A stretch of DNA of 57,554 bases from Cytobacillus depressus (GTDB lineage Bacteria > Bacillota > Bacilli > Bacillales > Cytobacillaceae). Positions 41,057 to 49,699 of this stretch are shown in pieces. The translations under genes and the position numbers were made by a program. Each line of letters starts with the position of its first letter. The stretch's first letter is position 1. The DNA lies in assembly GCF_008923245.1 (NCBI RefSeq), contig NZ_WBOS01000023.1, positions 1 to 57,554 of the forward strand, written 5' to 3'. The notes beneath the pieces are model-generated. The model saw only the letters and a program-made list of their open reading frames with translations. It was not told the DNA's origin and ran no database searches.

Positions 41057-41195
41057 TATATTTTCGTCCACAAATTCTTTTATTTTTCAACATTTATAGG
41101 TTTTCCTTATTCATCTTAGAATATGTATGCTAATTTTAAAGAAATATGACCATGTTGTACGCAAAAAAAATAAACCGTTTTTGATCGAACGGTTT

Positions 41196-42086
41196 TTAGT
41201 CAGTTTCATTATGATGTTCTATATTAAACGGCATACCGGTTCTTAATACTCCTTTTGTTTCAATTCCGCCGAGACCCTTTTCCCCTGTTAGTGTATTTCG
41301 TAAAACATCCCAAACATTAATTCTCTCCATAAATGGGGTGAAACTAACTTTTGCGACAATATAGACAGGATCAAGAGCATGAATATTTACCCGATAAGGG
41401 GAACTGGCAAAATTAGCGCCAGCTTGGATGATGGATTCAAAATGGGATTGGCACGCGCCGGCAAAGATAACGAGCTGATCTAAATGAGGGATCTTCTTCC
41501 TTGCTTCTATGACTGTTTGAACGAAGTATTTCGAATGGCGGTATGCGTTAATATCTGATTTTTTTCCTTTTGCTTTGGAATAGGAATCATGACCTGTAAT
41601 AACGAGAATATCTGGTCTGTAATAGTCGATGAGCTGGCCAATTTTCAAATGCATTTCTTTTTCATTGCAGTGGATGCCTGTTACAGGTACACCAATTTTC
41701 TCATATACATTTAAACATTTCTCTAAATAGGAGGGATCTCCATCTAAGTGAAGCACTTTCCCAGGCATTTGAAAGTAGTTAAATAATTTGCTGTAGCCGT
41801 CTGTCGCTTGATACTCCTGTTTCTGCTTAATCAATTCGACATCTTGCCGAAACAGCTCCAATGACTGTTCTTCCATTGAGTGATATTCTTGTGCAATTTT
41901 TGCCCGCGTTGACGGGCTAATGGCGATTAAATCTTCAAGGGGCGCATCTGCAATAAGCCGGATGTCCTCCCCATATAACACGGCAACCTTTTGCCCGTTT
42001 TGTTCCCGGAAGTCAATAACGCGAAACAGAATATCACAGGAGTAAGAAACTCTTCCGACAATATCCATTAGATTTATGCTCAACAC
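41196..42086 (-). CDS. yabG: sporulation-specific protease YabG
   Basis: Processes spore coat proteins during late sporulation in the mother cell. About 296 aa with the conserved blocks MPGKVLHLDGDPSYLEKCLN, IGVPVTGIHCNEKEM, DILVITGHDSYSK, RHSKYFVQTV, FAGACQSHFESI and FASSPYRVNIHALDP. His and Cys in GHDSYS and GACQSH are the catalytic candidates. The start is GTG at 42086 or TTG at 42083, both after GGAG; ATG at 42068 is less well placed. Confidence 0.9.
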   Translation of the reverse strand: MLSINLMDIVGRVSYSCDILFRVIDFREQNGQKVAVLYGEDIRLIADAPLEDLIAISPSTRAKIAQEYHSMEEQSLELFRQDVELIKQKQEYQATDGYSKLFNYFQMPGKVLHLDGDPSYLEKCLNVYEKIGVPVTGIHCNEKEMHLKIGQLIDYYRPDILVITGHDSYSKAKGKKSDINAYRHSKYFVQTVIEARKKIPHLDQLVIFAGACQSHFESIIQAGANFASSPYRVNIHALDPVYIVAKVSFTPFMERINVWDVLRNTLTGEKGLGGIETKGVLRTGMPFNIEHHNETD

Positions 42087-42295
42087 CGTCACTCCAATTA
42101 GCCCAAGATATGCCTTTCATGGCGTTTGTCTCGCCACTACTATAAGGGCAGTCTCAATGTAAACTAAACGATTTCGTCTGCATCCTTTCAGCAAGGATAC
42201 ATAGCGAAGCAACCCGCTCCCCTATCGAAATACAGTCTAGGTTCTCTCATAAAATATGCATTTGTTTAAAGACGTGTGCTATAAAATTAAAAGCG

Positions 42296-42434
42296 CTTAA
42301 AGGACATAACGGGATGAAACACAAATATTGGCGGTTTCAAGGACATAGATGGGGGGGAAGACACCAAAGGATGTCCTTTAACCGGGGTTTAAAGGACATA
42401 GTTGGGCGGAAAACCGCTCATTGATGTCCTTTAA
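42296..42434. repeat. array of TTAAAGGACAT hairpin repeats
   Basis: Three partly inverted units. TTAAAGGACAT at 42298, CAAGGACAT near 42338 closed by ATGTCCTTTAA (42371-42381), and TTTAAAGGACAT (42388-42400) closed by ATGTCCTTTAA (42424-42434), with an inner GCGG/CCGC. The third unit is a clean 11-bp stem. It lies in the yabG-ksgA spacer; the rest of that spacer (42087-42295) shows nothing recognised. Confidence 0.75.
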
Positions 42435-42462
42435 GTCTCCGAATCTAAATCTTTTTAAATAA

Positions 42463-42488
42463 GAAAGACCCGCACTTGGCGAGTCTTA
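42463..42488 (-). terminator. terminator of ksgA overlapping its stop codon
   Basis: Minus-strand stem AAGACTCGC / GCGGGTCTT with loop CAAGT and TTCTTATTT behind. The first bases of the stem are the TAA stop of ksgA (42486-42488). Confidence 0.82.
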
Positions 42489-43364
42489 TGAAAAGATTGG
42501 CGAGAGGCCGTCACTAAGACGGGCGAATTCTTCAATCGATAATGTTTCGCCTCTTCTTCCTGGCTCAATTCCAGCCTGCTCTAACGCTGCAATTATTTCT
42601 TCTTTCTTTTGTTTTCCATCTGGCAAATGACTAGTTAAATTATTGAGCAACGTCTTACGTCTTTGCGCAAAGCTTGCTCGTATGATTTGAAAAAAGAATC
42701 CCTCATCTTGGACGGAGACAGCTGGCTCCTTTCGCTTCGTCAAGCGAATAACAGCTGAATCTACATTGGGCTGAGGAATAAACACCGTTTTAGGTACGAT
42801 CATCACTGTTTCAGCTTCAGTGTAATACTGAATGGCAATGGATAAGGACCCATAATCTTTCGTTCCTGGCTTAGCGGAAATTCGATCAGCCACCTCTTTT
42901 TGAAGCATACACACAATTCCCCTAATTGGAAGCTTTTCTTCCAACAGCTTCATAATGATCGGTGTTGTCACGTAATACGGCAGATTGGCGACTACCATTA
43001 AGTCGTCAATGCCTTGCAATTCCGTTTCAATCATCCCTTTTACATCCGCTTTTAAAACATCTTCATGGATGATCTTTGTATTAGGATAAGGAGAAAGTGT
43101 ATCCTCTAAAATAGGCAGCAAACGTTGGTCAATTTCAAAAGCGACTACTTTTTTACTTCTTTTGGCCAGCTGTTCTGTTAAGGCTCCAATCCCAGGGCCA
43201 ATTTCAATTGCCGCCGAATCATCGGTTAATTCGGCATGGTCAACAATTCTTCTCAAGATATTCGTATCAATTAAAAAATTTTGTCCTAAACTTTTTTTAA
43301 AGGAAAACCCGTATTTTTCTAAAATGGCTCGAGTTCTTACCGGGGTTGCTATATCTTTATGCAT
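42486..43364 (-). CDS. ksgA: 16S rRNA dimethyladenosine transferase KsgA
   Basis: Dimethylates two adjacent adenines near the 3' end of 16S rRNA (A1518/A1519). The 292-aa protein, the B. subtilis size, has GQNFLID, the SAM motif EIGPGIGALTEQL, NLPYYVTTPI (motif IV) and a C-terminal helical domain. The ATG at 43364 follows AGGAGGAAGAAA and overlaps rnmV by 8 nt; the longer frame to 43403 lies inside rnmV and is rejected. Confidence 0.96.
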   Translation of the reverse strand: MHKDIATPVRTRAILEKYGFSFKKSLGQNFLIDTNILRRIVDHAELTDDSAAIEIGPGIGALTEQLAKRSKKVVAFEIDQRLLPILEDTLSPYPNTKIIHEDVLKADVKGMIETELQGIDDLMVVANLPYYVTTPIIMKLLEEKLPIRGIVCMLQKEVADRISAKPGTKDYGSLSIAIQYYTEAETVMIVPKTVFIPQPNVDSAVIRLTKRKEPAVSVQDEGFFFQIIRASFAQRRKTLLNNLTSHLPDGKQKKEEIIAALEQAGIEPGRRGETLSIEEFARLSDGLSPIFS

Positions 43365-43917
43365 TTTCTTCCTCCTGACGTATTGCTTGGATGGCGGCAG
43401 CAAACTCCTCTTTACTAATTTGAAACATCATTAAGCTTTTATGTAGCTGCTTACCATTTGTAAACCCAATTTTCAAAATCTTTCCTAGCTTTTCTCTTCG
43501 CTCTCTTGCTCCAGCACCGCCTATTAGTCCCGCTGTGATTAGGTCGTCTTGTGTGATGGCTTCAATTGTCTCCTCATGCATTATATGTGCATCCTGAAGG
43601 GCCTTGCGAATCATTTCAGGAGAGGCATGCTCGACACCAACCCCTTTGCCACGCTTATGAATGGCATCCTTTTTATCAAGAAAAGCATGCTTGCAGCCTG
43701 GAACTTTTTCTTTGATTGTATTACGAATTTTTTGACCTGGAAAATCTGGATCTGTGAAAACAATCACGCCTCGCGTTTTTTGCGCAAGCTTTATTTTTTC
43801 AATCGTTTCTTCACTTATCGCCGACCCGTTCGTTTCGATCGTATCGGCATCTAACGCATTCTTAATTGCGGTCGTATCATCCTTGCCTTCTACCACAATG
43901 ATTTCTTTGATTTTCAT
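43357..43917 (-). CDS. rnmV: ribonuclease M5
   Basis: Processes 5S rRNA precursor to its mature ends, using bL18 as cofactor. A Toprim domain at residues 1-110 has VVEGKDDTTAI with the catalytic Glu and VIVFTDPDFPGQKIR with the DxD. GVGVEHASPEMIRKAL and the 5S-binding C-terminus follow. Its substrate, a 5S precursor, is at the right edge of this window. GAGGAGG precedes the ATG, and it is coupled to ksgA. Confidence 0.95.
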   Translation of the reverse strand: MKIKEIIVVEGKDDTTAIKNALDADTIETNGSAISEETIEKIKLAQKTRGVIVFTDPDFPGQKIRNTIKEKVPGCKHAFLDKKDAIHKRGKGVGVEHASPEMIRKALQDAHIMHEETIEAITQDDLITAGLIGGAGARERREKLGKILKIGFTNGKQLHKSLMMFQISKEEFAAAIQAIRQEEENA

Positions 43918-44061
43918 AAATCCTCCTCGGGAAGTTTGAAAAATAAAAAATAAAAATAAAATATTTGATAAAAAAATGAAACATTTCTGTAACGTTATTC
44001 GTCTATATATATAACAAGTGAAATGATAATTTAATTATATATGAAAAGTCCAAGAAAGAAA

Positions 44062-44095
44062 AAATGCAGAGGATATTAGAGGTCCCCTGCATCAA
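44062..44095 (-). terminator. terminator of yabE
   Basis: Minus-strand stem TGCAGGGGA / TCCTCTGCA with T6. Confidence 0.85.
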
Positions 44096-44098
44096 TAA

Positions 44099-45283
44099 TT
44101 AATTTAGGATTCGAATTTTTACGTTTTTGCGTCCCCAGCGATAGGCGTCTGCATTAGAAGCAAAAAACACATCAATTTTGTTTCCTTTAATGGCTGAGCC
44201 CGTGTCAGCAGCAATTGCATACCCATAGCCTTCAACATATACCTTCGTTCCTAATGGGATTACTCTCGGGTCTACGGCAATCACCTTCATATCTGGATTG
44301 GCTCGCAGATTGAGGCCTGTCGCTGTTCTTCCGGAACAGCCATTACAATGCGCTGTATAAGCGGTCGAAGAAACGTATATTTCCTTTCCGCCTGTTTCAC
44401 CACGTGATGCAACAACATTAACAGCCATTGGCTTTGTGCCAACCGCTACAATCTTATCTTGCTTCTCATTGATGGTTTTTTTGCTTATTAATGTTCGCGA
44501 AACTTCCTTGCCATTTTCTAAAACTACTTCAAATTCCTTCGTTAGAAGGCCGTCTTTGCCTGGTTGAATAACATTTTGGGATCCTTTAGCAAGGCTGCTG
44601 TCCTTTTTCGATACGACAGCAAATTTAACTGGTTCTTCCACTACATCGGTGACTTTTTCTACTCGAATGATTTGGATGTGGTCGTCTTTTTTGACGATTG
44701 CATCAGCCTTGGGTTCAATGCGATCTAGATCATTTAGCTCTATCCCCTGCTGTGATAAAAAGTCAGCGACCGTAGTCGAAGTTGACCATACCTGCTGTTC
44801 CTTCCCGCCATCTGACAACGTTAAAGAAAAAGCTTTATTGACAACAATATCAAGATTGTTTGTTATTTCCTCTTCGAGACTTGGCTGAACCTTATCGTGA
44901 TCAGTTATAGCAATCTTCTGTTCTTTCAAAAGCTCTTTGACTGTTTTGGATACTGTCCAAATCGTTTTCTTCTCGTTGTCTTTCACAATGTGAACCTGTT
45001 TAGCCGGCTCCCAAACAACTTTTAAGTTGTCCTTCACCTTTGTGTCCAGCGATACAGACACATAGTCCTCTGCGCGTAAAGAAATATCTAAATCATTGAA
45101 AACCTCTTGGATTGTATTTGCATGTGTTTTAATGATCTGCTCTTTACCGTCTAGTGTCATAGCCACTGTTTTTTTCGTGAATTCAAATATAAAAAAGCCT
45201 AAAGCGGCGATTAAAACTATGAAACTAGCAGTAATGATCATGATTTTCTTTTTACTCAAAGACTCAGAAAACAGGTTTTTCAT
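44099..45283 (-). CDS. yabE: resuscitation-promoting-factor-like cell wall protein YabE
   Basis: Predicted secreted or membrane-anchored wall-modifying enzyme. After a short cytoplasmic start, one hydrophobic signal/anchor (MIITASFIVLIAALGFFIF, about residues 15-33) leads to three DUF348 repeats (HANTIQEVFNDLDI, VSKTVKELLKEQKI, TSTTVADFLSQQGI). A G5 domain follows, then a 3D (Asp-Asp-Asp) lytic-transglycosylase-like domain (STAYTAHCNGCSGRTATGL, VIAVDPRVIPLG, AADTGSAIKGNKIDVFF). The ribosome site is 22 nt from this ATG with a hairpin between; see findings. Confidence 0.88.
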   Translation of the reverse strand: MKNLFSESLSKKKIMIITASFIVLIAALGFFIFEFTKKTVAMTLDGKEQIIKTHANTIQEVFNDLDISLRAEDYVSVSLDTKVKDNLKVVWEPAKQVHIVKDNEKKTIWTVSKTVKELLKEQKIAITDHDKVQPSLEEEITNNLDIVVNKAFSLTLSDGGKEQQVWSTSTTVADFLSQQGIELNDLDRIEPKADAIVKKDDHIQIIRVEKVTDVVEEPVKFAVVSKKDSSLAKGSQNVIQPGKDGLLTKEFEVVLENGKEVSRTLISKKTINEKQDKIVAVGTKPMAVNVVASRGETGGKEIYVSSTAYTAHCNGCSGRTATGLNLRANPDMKVIAVDPRVIPLGTKVYVEGYGYAIAADTGSAIKGNKIDVFFASNADAYRWGRKNVKIRILN

Positions 45284-45312
45284 GTTTTGAAATACGATGA
45301 AAAACGCCTCCT
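45275..45312 (-). promoter_or_regulatory. start-codon hairpin and distant ribosome site of yabE
   Basis: Inverted repeat GTTTTTCAT (45297-45305) and ATGAAAAAC (45275-45283) with a 13-nt loop; the second arm contains the yabE ATG. AAGGAGG (45306-45312) directly precedes the first arm. Confidence 0.6.
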
Positions 45313-45326
45313 TTTCTCTCGGAGTG

Positions 45327-45356
45327 ATTATATAGACTATCTTACAGGTTTGTCAA
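45327..45356 (-). promoter_or_regulatory. strong sigma-A promoter of yabE
   Basis: Minus strand TTGACA (45351-45356), 18 bp, TATAAT (45327-45332); both elements are consensus. The rest of the 45284-45669 spacer shows no gene, repeat or clear terminator of tatD. Confidence 0.8.
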
Positions 45357-45669
45357 CTCTCTTCCCTTTTCCTTTTTGTGTAAAAAAATGAATTGTCGCC
45401 GGATTTGTTGAACCGTTTTTGATGCACGAAGTCATCACCCATGCAGGAAAATCAATCTGCTCACCTATTACATACAAGGCTTAGATCAACGCTTTTGATC
45501 GTTTTTAACTAACACCCCCAAACGTATTTCCTATTATGCAAAAACTTCAAGAGAAAGGAAAGAGAGAGTTGTCGACATGGTTATCCTATGTTCGGACAAG
45601 GAAATGTAGAACTTTTTGGAAATCGAAAGAAATTGGACAAGTCCCCCATTAAATCGACAACATTCCTTA

Positions 45670-46437
45670 TCAAATTATGCCGAATAATTTTTTTGCATTG
45701 GCAGTCGTCATTTCCGCCACTTCTTCTACTGAAACACCTTTTATCTCGGCAATTTGTTCTGCAACAAGCTTGACATAGCTCGGTTCGTTCCGCTTGCCCC
45801 GATATGGATGCGGAGCTAAATATGGACAATCTGTCTCGATTAACAGCCGATCAAGAGGAATGGCTTCTGCTACTTCCTTCGGTTTTTTGGCATTTTTAAA
45901 AGTTACAGGTCCGCCAAGGGAAATATAAAAGTTCATATCGACACATTCCTTTGCTGTTTCAGGACTGCCGCTAAAGCAATGCATAATGCCTCCAACTTCC
46001 GCTGCTCCTTCTTCCTTCAAAATCGCTACAATATCTGCTGTCGCATCCCGATTATGAATAATGATCGGCAGCTTTACCTTTTTCGCCAGCTGAATTTGCT
46101 TTCTAAAGACCTCTTTCTGAATTTCTTTCGGTGACTTGTCCCAATAATAATCAAGCCCCATCTCGCCAAGAGCGACTACTTTCGGGTGGCTTGCAAGCTC
46201 TTCAATCCAACGAAGATCTTCATCCGTCATATCAATCGCATCAACAGGATGCCAGCCGACACTAGCATAAATAAAGTCGTATTGCTCTGTTAGTTCCATT
46301 GCTTTTTCAATTGTGAGACGATCAAATCCTACAACAACAATTCGTGAGACACCTTCTTCTAAAGCTCTGTCAATTACCTCCCTTAGATCATCATTATATT
46401 GTTCAGCATTCAAATGTGCGTGTGTGTCGAAAAACAT
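45670..46437 (-). CDS. tatD: TatD-family metal-dependent deoxyribonuclease
   Basis: TIM-barrel metallo-hydrolase; TatD relatives show 3'-5' exonuclease activity and may act in DNA repair (yabD in B. subtilis). Metal ligands are in MFFDTHAHLN, LGEMGLDYYWD, IIHNRDATADI, GIMHCFSGSPETA and IETDCPYLAPHPYRGKRNEP. At 255 aa it has normal length. The position between metG and yabE is conserved. Confidence 0.93.
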   Translation of the reverse strand: MFFDTHAHLNAEQYNDDLREVIDRALEEGVSRIVVVGFDRLTIEKAMELTEQYDFIYASVGWHPVDAIDMTDEDLRWIEELASHPKVVALGEMGLDYYWDKSPKEIQKEVFRKQIQLAKKVKLPIIIHNRDATADIVAILKEEGAAEVGGIMHCFSGSPETAKECVDMNFYISLGGPVTFKNAKKPKEVAEAIPLDRLLIETDCPYLAPHPYRGKRNEPSYVKLVAEQIAEIKGVSVEEVAEMTTANAKKLFGII

Positions 46438-46623
46438 TAAAAACTCACCCTTTTACATAAATTTTATTTTAGTTACATTCTTTTCACTTACGTAACAATT
46501 AGTACAAATGACATGTCATTTTCCAAAGATAGTATTTACTTTTATTTGACATTATAGAAAAATAAAGAAGTTATTTTAAAATTGTTGACTTTACAATAGA
46601 ATATCCAAATACATATTATTTTC

Positions 46624-46684
46624 CAAAAGAAAAACATAGAAATGTCTTACGTTTAATGTTACACGTGAAACATTTCTATGTTTA
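46624..46684 (-). terminator. long terminator after metG
   Basis: Minus-strand stem of about 20 bp, AAACATAGAAATGT / ACATTTCTATGTTT extended by ACGT/ACGT, with a T-rich tail. It is unusually long, about 52 bases overall. Confidence 0.88.
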
Positions 46685-46704
46685 TTTTTACTCATTATCA
46701 GTGA

Positions 46705-48669
46705 TTACTTCACTCTTGCTCCCAATGGAAGAGACTCAGCGATCGTTGCTAATGAAAGCTCTCCATCTTTACTTCCGGCTAAAATCATTCCTTCAGATAG
46801 CTCACCACGAAGCTTTACAGGTTTTAAATTCGTGACGCAAATTAATTTACGGCCAATTAGCTCCTCTGGTTTGTAAAATTGCGCAATCCCTGAGACAACT
46901 TGGCGTTTTTCATAGCCTAGATCTAATTGAAGCTTGAGCAGCTTATCCGCCTTTTTCACTGGTTCTGCATGAATAACCTGTGCTACCCGCAAGTCAACCT
47001 TCATGAAGTCATCAATTGTAATTTCTTCACTGTCTGGCTTTTCTTCTGGCTTTTCTTCTGCCTTTACTTCTTCTGCTTTCGGAGTTGCCCCTTGCATCTT
47101 TGTTTTGATGTATTCCACTTCTTCTTTCAAATCAAGACGCGGGAATATTGGTGATCCTTTTGCAATTTTAGTTCCATTTGGAATGATTCCAAAGCTTTCT
47201 AAGCTATCCCAATTCGTTAAATTATCCACGTTCACATTGAGCTGTGTAAAGATTTCCTTCGGTGCCTGTGTTAAGAATGGCTGAAGAAGGATGGCAATTC
47301 TTCGTAGAGATTCCGCTAAATGTGCCATCACACTTTCAAGTTCAGCCGTTTTTGCTTCATCCTTTGCTAATGCCCATGGCTGTGTTTCATCTATATATTT
47401 ATTAGATTTACTTACTAATTGCCAAATTGCTGTTAAGGCTACAGAAAACTCCATGTTTTCCATTGCTTCTTCATACTTTTGGATCGTTTCTTTGTTTGCT
47501 TGAAGTAAGGATTGATCGAATTCCCCATTAGAGCCATTATAAGCTGGAATAACTCCGTCAAAATACTTATCCACCATAGCGAGCGTACGGTTTAATAAGT
47601 TACCTAAATCATTCGCCAAGTCAAAATTAATTCTTTCTACGAACCCTTCAGGTGTAAATACGCCGTCTGCGCCGAATGGGACTTCACGCAATAAATAGTA
47701 GCGTAAAGCATCTAGCCCATATCGATCGATTAAAGTAACCGGATCGACAACGTTTCCTTTGGATTTGGACATTTTCCCATCCTTCATTAATAACCAGCCA
47801 TGAGCAAATACCTTTTTAGGCAGAGGCAGGTCTAGCGCCATTAACATAATTGGCCAATAGATCGTATGGAAACGAACAATTTCCTTCCCTACTAAATGGA
47901 CATTTGCCGGCCAATACTTTTCATATTTTACTGGGTCTTCTGATCCGTATCCAAGGGCCGTAATATAGTTCGATAGAGCATCGATCCATACGTAGATGAC
48001 ATGCTTCGGATTCCCAGGAACTTGAATGCCCCAATCAAATGTCGTTCTGGAAACAGCCAAATCTTCTAAGCCCGGCTTAATAAAGTTGTTAATCATTTCA
48101 TTTTTCCGTGATTCAGGCTGAATAAATGAAGGATTCTCTTCATAATACTGCAGCAGGCGGTCGGCATATTTACTCACCTTAAAGAAATATGATTCTTCTT
48201 TAACCTTGTTCACCGATCTTCCACAGTCAGGACAATTTCCATCTACTAATTGGCGCTCTGTAAAGTAAGATTCACATGGCGTACAATACCAACCTTCGTA
48301 TTCACCAAGATAAATATCTCCTTGCTCTAATAATTGGGCAAAGATTTTTTGAACGATGACCTTGTGCCGATCTTGTGTTGTACGAATAAAATCATCATAG
48401 GATATATCAAGCTTTTTCCAAAGCTCCTGAATCCCATCGACAATTTCATCAACATATTTCTGCGGTGAAATACCTTTCTCCTCCGCTTTTTCTTGAATCT
48501 TTTGCCCGTGTTCATCCGTTCCCGTCAAATACATTACATCATACCCGCGTATACGCTTGTAGCGGGCCATTGCGTCACCAGCAACCGTTGTATAGGCATG
48601 TCCTATATGTAAATTTCCGCTCGGATAATAAATTGGTGTCGTCAGATAAAAATTCTTTTTATCTCCCAT
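46705..48669 (-). CDS. metG: methionyl-tRNA synthetase
   Basis: Class I synthetase for both initiator and elongator tRNA-Met (metS in B. subtilis). HIGH motif in PSGNLHIGHAY (residues about 21-24), a zinc knuckle with CTPC and CPDC (about 127-147), KMSKS in KDGKMSKSKGN (about 300), and the anticodon domain. A charged linker (KAEEVKAEEKPEEKPDSEE) leads to a C-terminal EMAP/Trbp111 tRNA-binding domain (FMKVDLRVAQV). GGAGGAAG precedes the ATG. Confidence 0.97.
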   Translation of the reverse strand: MGDKKNFYLTTPIYYPSGNLHIGHAYTTVAGDAMARYKRIRGYDVMYLTGTDEHGQKIQEKAEEKGISPQKYVDEIVDGIQELWKKLDISYDDFIRTTQDRHKVIVQKIFAQLLEQGDIYLGEYEGWYCTPCESYFTERQLVDGNCPDCGRSVNKVKEESYFFKVSKYADRLLQYYEENPSFIQPESRKNEMINNFIKPGLEDLAVSRTTFDWGIQVPGNPKHVIYVWIDALSNYITALGYGSEDPVKYEKYWPANVHLVGKEIVRFHTIYWPIMLMALDLPLPKKVFAHGWLLMKDGKMSKSKGNVVDPVTLIDRYGLDALRYYLLREVPFGADGVFTPEGFVERINFDLANDLGNLLNRTLAMVDKYFDGVIPAYNGSNGEFDQSLLQANKETIQKYEEAMENMEFSVALTAIWQLVSKSNKYIDETQPWALAKDEAKTAELESVMAHLAESLRRIAILLQPFLTQAPKEIFTQLNVNVDNLTNWDSLESFGIIPNGTKIAKGSPIFPRLDLKEEVEYIKTKMQGATPKAEEVKAEEKPEEKPDSEEITIDDFMKVDLRVAQVIHAEPVKKADKLLKLQLDLGYEKRQVVSGIAQFYKPEELIGRKLICVTNLKPVKLRGELSEGMILAGSKDGELSLATIAESLPLGARVK

Positions 48670-48694
48670 GAAAACTTCCTCCTTCTTTAGCTAA

Positions 48695-48730
48695 AAAATC
48701 CCGACCGAATAGATGGGCGAGATTGAACTG
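48695..48730 (-). promoter_or_regulatory. terminator-like hairpin in the metG leader
   Basis: Minus-strand sequence TCTCGCCC, ATCTATTC, GGTCGGGA then T6, about 30 bases before the metG ATG. The stem is imperfect. No T-box (TGGNACCGCG) was found. Confidence 0.4.
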
Positions 48731-48797
48731 AATAAAGTTAAATAAGCCTTTATCGAACACTAATACATTAAGTCATCATGTCCTCTTATACCTTCAA

Positions 48798-48826
48798 AAT
48801 ATACCTAAAATTTAGTATTTGTGCAA
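48798..48826 (-). promoter_or_regulatory. sigma-A promoter of metG
   Basis: Minus strand TTGCAC (48821-48826), 17 bp, TATATT (48798-48803); it gives a leader of roughly 120 nt. Confidence 0.65.
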
Positions 48827-48839
48827 GAAATATAGACCC

Positions 48840-48990
48840 AGGAGCCTGTTAGCGCCTGAGCTAGACAATAAATAAGCAGAGCGACTTTGGAACCATCAAT
48901 GAACGGAGTGTTCCTACGATGATTTTTCTAAGCAGATTTCCTTAGTGATCATGGACGAAAGTCATAAGATGTAGATCGATGGAATATGCA
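48840..48990 (+). repeat. degenerate mosaic repeat, copy H
   Basis: GAGCTAGACAAT, then GCAGAGCGACTTTGGAACCA, GTGTTCCTACGATGATTTTTC and GATTTCCTTAGTG correspond to an end plus the left half of the family (compare 8593-8670) with many changes. It lies in the metG-abrB spacer. Confidence 0.55.
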
Positions 48991-49029
48991 AATATTATTA
49001 TTGAATTTATAGCAGGTGGTGTTGCTTTT

Positions 49030-49036
49030 TGTCGAA
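49030..49036 (+). promoter_or_regulatory. upstream Spo0A box at abrB
   Basis: Perfect TGTCGAA, about 160 bp upstream of the abrB promoter -35. Confidence 0.6.
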
Positions 49037-49190
49037 TTTCCTAACTTCACATTTCTCATTTTTTTATAGCATAAACAGGGAAATTCCCATTATCTGTCCT
49101 TTCCATAAAACTTCAGTCTATTAAAACCCCTTTATATCAGTATTTACAACAAAAGGGTAAAAATTCCCATTGAAAATCAAAATAAATTTA

Positions 49191-49252
49191 TTGACGTATT
49201 TGGGAAAGCCTGGTATTATGAAATCAAGAAGTTTTTGTCGAATATTGGCGAA
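49191..49252 (+). promoter_or_regulatory. abrB promoter with tandem Spo0A boxes
   Basis: TTGACG (49191-49196), 17 bp, TATTAT (49214-49219). Just downstream of the start point are TGTCGAA (49236-49242) and TGGCGAA (49246-49252), 10 bp apart, placed to block transcription when Spo0A-P binds. B. subtilis abrB has the same architecture. Confidence 0.88.
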
Positions 49253-49303
49253 TTAGTGAAAATAGAAAAATATTTTTTTAGATTTGGAGAGGAGATTTTT
49301 ATT

Positions 49304-49588
49304 ATGAAATCTACAGGTATTGTTCGTAAAGTTGATGAACTTGGACGCGTGGTTATTCCGATTGAATTAAGACGTACATTAGACATTGCAGAGAAAGATG
49401 CTCTAGAAATCTATGTTGACGATGACCGTATCGTTCTTAAAAAATACAAGCCAAATATGACTTGCCTTGTAACTGGCGAAGTTTCTGATAACAACATCAC
49501 ATTAGCTAGCGGAAAATTAATCGTAAGCCGTGAAGGTGCAGAACAATTATTAGAGGAAATCCAAAACAGATTTGAACTTGTAAAATAA
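49304..49588 (+). CDS. abrB: transition-state regulator AbrB
   Basis: Global repressor of post-exponential genes. The 94-aa protein has the swapped-hairpin DNA-binding domain (MKSTGIVRKVDELGRVVIPI, ELRRTLDIAEKDALEIYVDD) and a C-terminal multimerisation part containing TCLVTGE. The ATG at 49304 follows AGGAG; the frame upstream to 49235 lies inside the operator and is rejected. It is the only plus-strand gene between csfB and the left edge, as in B. subtilis where abrB also opposes its neighbours. Confidence 0.97.
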   Translation: MKSTGIVRKVDELGRVVIPIELRRTLDIAEKDALEIYVDDDRIVLKKYKPNMTCLVTGEVSDNNITLASGKLIVSREGAEQLLEEIQNRFELVK

Positions 49589-49595
49589 TATGCAG

Positions 49596-49630
49596 AAAGC
49601 TTCTCATGGGATTGAGAAGCTTTCTTTTTT
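49596..49630 (+). terminator. terminator of abrB
   Basis: AAAGCTTCTC / GAGAAGCTTT with loop ATGGGATT, then CTTTTTT. Confidence 0.93.
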
Positions 49631-49699
49631 GCACGTTAAGGACGTATAAATTGTCAACGAAGAAGTAAATTCGACGCAGTCGCCAATTTTAGGAATTAA

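Noticed and set aside
42087..42125. Sigma-K promoter for yabG (CATATCTTG)
   Set aside because: The -10-like element is only about a dozen bases from the ribosome site and the -35 spacing is off; too weak to list.
42296..42434. Possible CRISPR array from the repeated AAGGACAT units
   Set aside because: Only three units, in mixed orientation, with unequal spacing and no cas genes; they form hairpins instead of direct repeats with spacers.
45581..45829. Cysteine-rich minus-strand ORF near the end of tatD
   Set aside because: It overlaps the conserved C-terminus of TatD in another frame; the cysteines come from a chance reading frame.
48670..48830. T-box riboswitch before metG
   Set aside because: No TGGNACCGCG T-box or AGTA loop was found in the leader; only an imperfect terminator-like hairpin.
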